Source of the DNA: Tamarix chinensis
Taxonomy: Eukaryota > Streptophyta > Magnoliopsida > Caryophyllales > Tamaricaceae
DNA: 64,000 nucleotides
NCBI GenBank assembly: GCA_030549775.1
Contig: CM060175.1
Coordinates: 35,896,318-35,960,317, forward strand
Reading direction: 5' to 3'
This document shows positions 59,701-64,000 of this stretch, piece after piece. The notes under the pieces were generated by a model. The model searched no databases and was not told the DNA's origin. It saw only the letters and a program-made list of their open reading frames with translations. The position numbers and the translations under genes are program-made. Position 1 is the first letter of the stretch. The number at the start of each line of letters is the position of its first letter.

Positions 59701-59959
59701 TTATTATACTTGTACCGCTGTTGAAGTTAGTTTGTACTTTTTTTGCAGAGGAAAAGCTGGAGGAACCTCTTTTCCTATATGGGACCTGGATTCCTTGTTT
59801 CTATCGCTTATATTGATCCTGGGAACTGTACGTTTTAAAATATTGCTTTTTGTAAGCTATTAAATGCATTATTGTTCTTATGAATTTGTTATTTTCCTGC
59901 TATATGATTTACTTGCAGTTGAGACTGATCTGCAATCTGGAGCACAATACAAATACGAG
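53577..59959 (+). CDS. NRAMP divalent-metal transporter, exons 1-3 (partial gene)
   Basis: Three exons join into an 83-residue N-terminus typical of plant NRAMP1/6-type transporters, which import Fe2+, Mn2+ and related metals with protons across plasma or endomembranes (family knowledge). Exon 1 (53577-53705) encodes a 43-residue Ser/Gly/Gln-rich cytosolic tail ending IVVPD. Exon 2 (59749-59827) encodes [20 protein letters not shown] followed by IDPGN, covering TM1 with the metal-binding DPGN motif. Exon 3 (59919-59959) encodes [14 protein letters not shown]. Splice sites are GT/AG, and phases agree (0 after exon 1, 1 after exon 2). The ATG in a GAGATGGCG context is the first fitting the family's start. 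Exon 4 (expected LLW.ILVAS region) is not found before 60818. Intron 1 is swollen by transposons. Copy number and paralogue (NRAMP1 versus 6) are not decidable here. Confidence 0.92.
53706..55050 (+). other. NRAMP intron 1, T-rich 5' part
   Basis: T-rich plant-intron-like sequence with several T runs (for example 54182-54196). Short open frames rich in Phe/Leu/Ser are compositional. No exon or element recognised. Confidence 0.6.
55051..55605 (-). mobile_element. Non-autonomous hAT element, copy 1 (inverted)
   Basis: Reverse-oriented, diverged copy of the element at 57897-58509. It starts CATGCAATAAAATTACAGTC and ends TGCTATAGCGGGAGTGCTAT. The central 300 bp aligns well in reverse complement with copy 2 (about 80% by eye), for example TATATCTTGGACCAAGTAAC against TATATCTAGGACCAAGTTAT. 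The last bases of the right inverted repeat are missing where LINE sequence begins. No clean 8-bp duplication was found. Confidence 0.8.
55606..56820 (-). pseudogene. 5'-truncated LINE (L1-type ORF2 C-terminal part)
   Basis: Minus-strand relic in intron 1. From 56767 down: a [20 protein letters not shown] run, with FVHDLF in place of the RT FADDLF active-site motif; then a [15 protein letters not shown] phrase (about 56420) corresponding to the W....LSYAGR..LI..V signature. [14 protein letters not shown] phrase and [12 protein letters not shown] follow (about 56240-56165). The zinc-binding reverse-transcriptase-associated domain closes it: [15 protein letters not shown] and [19 protein letters not shown] (about 55845-55725), with C-x2-C-x6-H-x4-C-like spacing. 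Endonuclease and N-terminal RT are absent, as in a 5'-truncated insertion. Several frameshifts. The 3' end abuts a short A run (minus strand, about 55606). Confidence 0.85.
56821..57639. other. NRAMP intron 1, unassigned part
   Basis: AT-rich, low-complexity sequence without recognised exon or element border. No gene seen. Confidence 0.5.
57640..58780 (+). repeat. Short tandem repeats with ACACCAATGGCCTTATGCTA, split by hAT
   Basis: Degenerate repeats of about 30 bp, with phrases such as CTTACACCAACGACCTTACA (57830-57860) and CCTTATGCTAATATCACATT (about 58666). The array is interrupted by the hAT element at 57897-58509 and continues on its far side with GTAAAGACATTATGTCTAGG. It may be part of another degraded LTR in the intron. 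Confidence 0.6.
57897..58509 (+). mobile_element. Non-autonomous hAT element, copy 2, with 8-bp target duplication
   Basis: 613 bp, no coding capacity. Perfect 8-bp direct repeats TCAGTACC flank it at 57889-57896 and 58510-58517, the length made by hAT transposases. The ends form an inverted repeat: left CATGCAATTAAATAGTGGTC, right (reverse complement) CAGGCAATTAAATCGCGGTC, then further weaker pairing (CCGCTATAGCG). Inside the left third are several copies of ACCGATAAATCGG (58010-58110). A second, inverted copy lies at 55051-55605. Confidence 0.93.
58781..59748 (+). other. NRAMP intron 1, 3' part
   Basis: AT-rich sequence leading to a proper acceptor (T-rich tract then TTTTTTGCAG at 59739-59748). 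No exon or element identified. Confidence 0.6.
59749..59827 (+). CDS. NRAMP exon 2 (TM1, DPGN motif)
   Basis: 79 nt, acceptor TTGCAG|AGG, donor AACT|GTACG. It encodes the [15 protein letters not shown] segment. In the family the Asp and Asn of DPGN bind the transported metal. Confidence 0.95.
59919..59959 (+). CDS. NRAMP exon 3 (mini-exon)
   Basis: 41 nt, acceptor CTTGCAG|TTGAG, donor TACGAG|GTTGGT. With one base from exon 2 it encodes [14 protein letters not shown]. The small exon size matches what I recall of plant NRAMP1/6 gene structure. Confidence 0.93.
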
Positions 59960-60818
59960 GTTGGTTTCACATTTTTGCTGAAAATTTCATCTTATTTCAG
60001 CTTTCTTCTTTGTACTCAAGTCTTATTAATGCCATGGGTAATCAACTAATTGTAGGTGGCATTCAGTTGAAATTGCATTATTTAGCTTGCTTTTATATAA
60101 ACATTGATGATTCATCTTTTCTGAATTATCCTAACAATCTAATGGTATATTTGCTATTAATTTATTCATTTATTAGCTGTTTTAGTTCCGTGGCTGAGTC
60201 TTAAACCTGAGTTTGGGATTGGATTCAAACTCAGGATCAATTCTTAGACTTCCTTTTGTTGTGAGTTGAACGCTTGTGCCCCATGATAACTTTAAAATTT
60301 GAAGAAGAGTGAATTAGGAGGATTGATTGAGTGGAATAGGGAAGAATTGGAAGTAGAAGAAATGGGAAGGGGAAGGTATGGCCGGCAGCCAGTGGAAGAG
60401 AGATAGAACTCGAGAGGGTAACTAATCTATTAATTTCCCAATTGCTATTCGTTAGCATTAATGCATAAGCCTATTTAGACTAATTCATCATATGGACTAG
60501 CTACAGGATACTAGATACTCAAATAACTAGATACTAGATGTTAATTAGAGGAAAGATATTAATTATATGCTACAGGATCTAAAAGGTAACTACCTTCTTT
60601 GGTTTTTGGGTAGGAGTGTTGGCCAAGGAAGGGCATGTGCCAGTAACCCCCTCATTATTGAGCTTGCCTTCAAGCTTGACGTGGGGCTTTTCCTCAAGCT
60701 CTCATAGATCTGAATGACTTGGTGAATCTAGCTAAGGGTGGCCTAGAAAGTAAGGTTGCAAGGGGCTAAGGAGGTTTAGGAGGTGGGTCAATCTATAATG
60801 GAGAGTTGTGGGACCATA
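59960..60818 (+). other. NRAMP intron 3, first part
   Basis: It begins with the donor GTTGGT and T-rich intron sequence. From about 60200 composition changes (GGGATTGGATTCAAACTC, later purine-rich 60300-60400), which suggests inserted repeat DNA, but no element was identified. No fourth NRAMP exon was found in any frame. Confidence 0.5.
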
Positions 60819-61660
60819 TGTAACATCTCCTTATTCCAAATCAAGTATTCTTTGAAAAATGAGTTGAAGCTAAATATAATGAGGGTGCTACCACCACGTC
60901 TAGTATACTCTAGATACTAAGGCTAATTAATTTAAGAAAACACACCAAACTTTATTTTTGATTCAAACCAAAAAGGAAAGTATCAATGTCCGCTAAATTT
61001 AATAAAAACTAATTAAACGAAACTATAGAAGTGAAACTATTAATTATTGTAAAAAATTATAAATAAGATTAAAACAATATATAGAACTCTGAAAAGGGTC
61101 ACCTCTCTCTCTGTCTCACCAAGCAAGTCATCTACACCTTGAAAGAGTTCGTACTTAATCTATACTAGGTCATCATCTTACCATGTACATCATGGATCAT
61201 CGCAACTTCATTTAAAACTCGTGTACACATACAAATATTACATAAGGATAATATGCAACCAACCATATTTCATGATAAGTCAAAATGTAATGCCTTTTAT
61301 TAATTTCCCTATCTTATTGGCCACAAAACACATGTAAAGCTCAATTTTTTGTCTATCAGGGATGGGCCAGTGGTAAATATATTAGTGTAGCCTCGGGTAT
61401 GCCTAGGTGCATATGTAGCACACACGCATGCACACACACACACACATAGAATTCATGCCTTAGGTTAAAAAGAAAACACAAAATATTAGTTTTAATATTT
61501 TAAGTATGGAAAACCAACTTAGCAAGAGAGTCACTTGGTAAGTAGTAAAGGTCTAGAGGAATGCAACCCAACCGAGGGCTGGAACCAAATAATCAAAACA
61601 AAAGCTGAATTTATACAGTCATAGTTGACTTAATATAGATAACTAGCATAACCAAAACAT
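60819..61660 (+). mobile_element. Truncated long-LTR-like head, copy F
   Basis: It starts TGTAACATCTCCTTATTCCA. The head continues GAGGGTGCTACCACCACG then CTAGATACTAAGGCTAAT, matching the heads of copies B, D and K. The sequence after about 61300 no longer matches, and LINE coding begins near 61690. A (CA)n run lies near 61430-61446. Confidence 0.5.
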
Positions 61661-61689
61661 AGGAGAGGTGCCCAGCAATCTGATCCTGG

Positions 61690-64000
61690 TAGACATGATT
61701 AGCTCGTGGAATGTCCGTGGTTTGAATAAGACTTCCAAGCATAAGAAAGTCAGTCTTTTTTGTAGAAGTAATGCTTTATCCTTAGTTAGTTTTCTCGAGA
61801 CAAGAGTAAAAGAAAATAAGTGTAGTAGGGTACTTAATAAAGTTAGGAGGGATTGAAATATCATTCATAACTATTCCCAGCACCTTAATCGGAGGATTTG
61901 GGTCACTTGGGACCCTTATGTGTGGAATGTCATAGCCATTAGCATGTGTGATCAAGCCATTCTTTGTGAATTCAATCACTTGATGGGGAATTATTCTTTT
62001 CATGTAGGCTTTGTTTATGCTCTGAATAGTGGTATTGAAAGGAGGCTATGGAATTGGTTGAAGCAACATAGAATACTTGGCTCCCCTTAGATCCTTATGG
62101 GGGACTTCAATGTGGTCCTATCCTACAGTGAGAAGTTTCAAGGTGACCTGCCAAATTCCACTGATATGAAAGATTTCCAGGATTGTTGTTTAGAGTTGGG
62201 GTTATCTGACTTACAAGGGCAAGGAATGTTCTATACTTGGTCCAGTAAACGAGGGGGTGCTGAGGAAGTCATGTGCAAATTGGGTAGAGCTCTGGTTAAT
62301 ATGGAATGGCTGGCATCTTTCCCCTCTTCTGTTGCGGAGTTCTTCAGTCCTCTAGTATTAGATCACAGCCCGGTAGTGGTTAATCTTCGGGTCTCTACAA
62401 TATAGAGTAAGAAGCCGTTTCGGTTTTTCCAATTCTAGACAGAAGACGAGGTTTTTTTACCCCTAGTGCGCTTTGCTTGGCATAAGCCTTTGCTGCTCAG
62501 AGTTTTGTCGAGACTGCAAATGCTCAAGATGGACCTCAAGCAGTTGAATAAGGTTAAATATGGTTGTATCTCCCAGAAGGTTGCTACTGTGCGTGAGGAG
62601 GTGAGTATTCTTCGGAAGAAATTACTTTGTGACCCTCCTTACTCCCGTCTCAAAGATCGGATGAACATTCTTGAGAGCAGGTATGCTCATTTGCTACACT
62701 GTGAGGAGACGTTCCTCAGACAAAAAGCCTGTATTCAATGGCTGCACTGTGGGGATTCAAATCATAAGTTCTTCTATGCAAGGGTGAAGGAGAGGCAAAA
62801 GCGGAAAACCATTGTTTTTCTTCTAGGAGAGAATGGCAGGGAGATAAGGGGTGCTTAGGAAATTCAAAAGGCCTTCATTGACTATTATAAGTAGCTTTTA
62901 GGCACTGATGCTCCTTCTGTTGGGGTTCTTAACCCATCTATCGTGGATTGCTCTTTAACTTATGATCAACAGTTAGCTCTAAATGCTCCTCTTTCCAAAG
63001 AGGAGGTCCGAGCAGTTGTGTTCTCTGTTGGTGACACTAAGGCTCCAGGTGTAGATGGTTACTCAGTAGGTTTCTTCAAAAAGAGTTGGGATATTATTGG
63101 AGATGAGTTATTTATGGCTATTAGGGAATTCTTCACTACTGGCTTCCTGCCTAGGAAGGTAAATATTATATCTGTTACCCTGGTGCCAAAAGAGCCTAAC
63201 CCGCAAAAGGTCACTGATTTCAGACCTATTGCTTATTGCACCGTGATTTATAAGATCATCTTAAGATTCTTACGCAGAGGCTTCAAGGTATCTTGCCCTC
63301 AATCATTTATCTTGCTCAATCTGCTTTCCTAAAGGGGAGAAGTATTGGTGAAAACAAGTTACTGGCTTATGAGTTGGTGAGGAAATATGCTCGAAAAGGG
63401 GTCTCCTCGAGATGCATGTTAAAGTTGGACCTCCAAAAAGCTTATGACATGGTCAACTGGAGATTTGTGGAGAATCTTTTGCTTCTGTATGGTTTTCCTT
63501 ATCAGTTTGTAAAATTGATTACCACTTGCTTGAATTCAGTGGCGTTCTCCCTATATTTTAATGGTGTGTTGACTCCACCTTTCAGGCGAAAAGAGGGTTG
63601 AGGCAGGGAGATCCTCTCTCGCCCTACTTATTTGTCCTTGTCATGGATTACGTGACCAGATGTCTTTAACAGCTATGGACAAATGATCTCTTCAAAGGCC
63701 ACCCTAGATGTAGAGCTTTGAAGATAATAAATCTGAGTTGTGCGGATGACATCCTCTTGTTCTGCCATGGTGATTTACGTAGCGTGAAGTGTCTTAAGGA
63801 TGTCCTTAGTCACTTTTCTAGGATCTCTAGTTTGATCCTAAACCCTCAGAAATGTACTGTCTAATTTAGTGGCGTGTCGTCTGATGTTAAAAGATCAATT
63901 ATTAATCTTCTGGGGTTCCAGGAAGGTATTCTTCCTATTACTTACCTTGGCCTGCCTCTAACCTAGTCCAGAATCTTAGCTAGTCTACTCCAGCCTATGT
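61690..64000 (+). pseudogene. L1-type LINE ORF2, partial (runs off window)
   Basis: Forward-strand non-LTR retrotransposon ORF2. N-terminal endonuclease: SSWNVRGLNKTSKHKKV (about 61699), LETRV, a GDFNVVLSYSEKF phrase (about 62100) and DHSPVVVNLR (about 62358), carrying the expected Asn, Glu, Asp and His motif positions. RT follows: KAPGVDGYSVGFFKKSW (about 63040), LVPKEPNPQKVTDFRPI (63180-63230), QSAFLKGRSIGENKL, MLKLDLQKAYDMVNW (about 63417), [16 protein letters not shown] (about 63595) and SCADDILLF (about 63734) for the FADD active site. Frameshifts lie near 63263 and 63580, with in-frame stops at several places (for example about 61857 and 63668). ORF1 is absent. It lies in the same direction as the NRAMP gene, possibly within intron 3. 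Confidence 0.93.

Noticed and set aside
60010..60204. Open frame after exon 3 that might be the next NRAMP exon
   Set aside because: The translation does not resemble the TM2 segment (LLW.ILVAS) and the stretch is T-rich intron-like sequence.

Overview
The window reads as nuclear DNA of a flowering plant, probably a eudicot with a repeat-rich genome. It is AT-rich, carries plant-type Ty3/gypsy, Ty1/copia, Mutator, hAT and LINE relics, and holds one intron-containing host gene of the plant NRAMP family. The species cannot be named from sequence alone. No tRNA, rRNA, CRISPR array or bacterial-style operon was seen.

Layout. Positions 1-51640 are a dense nest of transposable elements with no host gene. 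The commonest component is a family of very long terminal repeats. Most start TGTAAyrCCy and end GGGGyATTayA; the best bounded are 4.6-5.0 kb and carry no reading frame. Copies lie at 1-3547 (start outside the window), 4357-9316, 9317-11885 (reverse), 15223-20007, 29504-34241, 40747-45336 and 47615-51141. A related but distinct LTR type lies at 11905-14409 (reverse), 22961-24360 and 38398-46077. Degenerate pieces lie at 24361-26070 and 60819-61660. Four insertions have supporting 5-bp target duplications: GGGAG/GGGAG, CTATT/CTAAT, TAATC/TAACC and CACCC/CACCA. These LTRs interrupt older elements: a reverse-strand gypsy (26480-29503 plus 34242-35110), a second reverse-strand gypsy (14410-15222 plus 20008-21480), a forward copia (21540-22960), and a forward Mutator-like transposase with an OTU-like C-terminal region (36300-38397 plus 46078-46400).

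Positions 53577-59959 carry the first three coding exons of a gene for a plant NRAMP divalent-metal transporter of the NRAMP1/6 type. Exon 2 encodes the diagnostic DPGN motif. Intron 1 is about 6 kb because it holds a 5'-truncated reverse LINE and two opposite-facing copies of a roughly 600-bp non-autonomous hAT element, one with a perfect 8-bp target duplication (TCAGTACC). Exon 4 is not found. Downstream are a degenerate LTR piece and a forward L1-type LINE running off the window end, so either intron 3 is very large or the gene is broken.

How the parts relate. Apart from the transporter, nothing here is a plausible functioning gene: all transposon proteins are frameshifted or stop-interrupted. 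The value of the window lies in the reconstructable insertion order (for example LTR 40747-45336 inside LTR 38398-46077 inside the MULE), the unusual modular organisation of the long LTRs, and the transposon load inside the transporter gene. No new gene system was recognised; the best candidates for something undescribed are the structured arrays inside the long LTRs.
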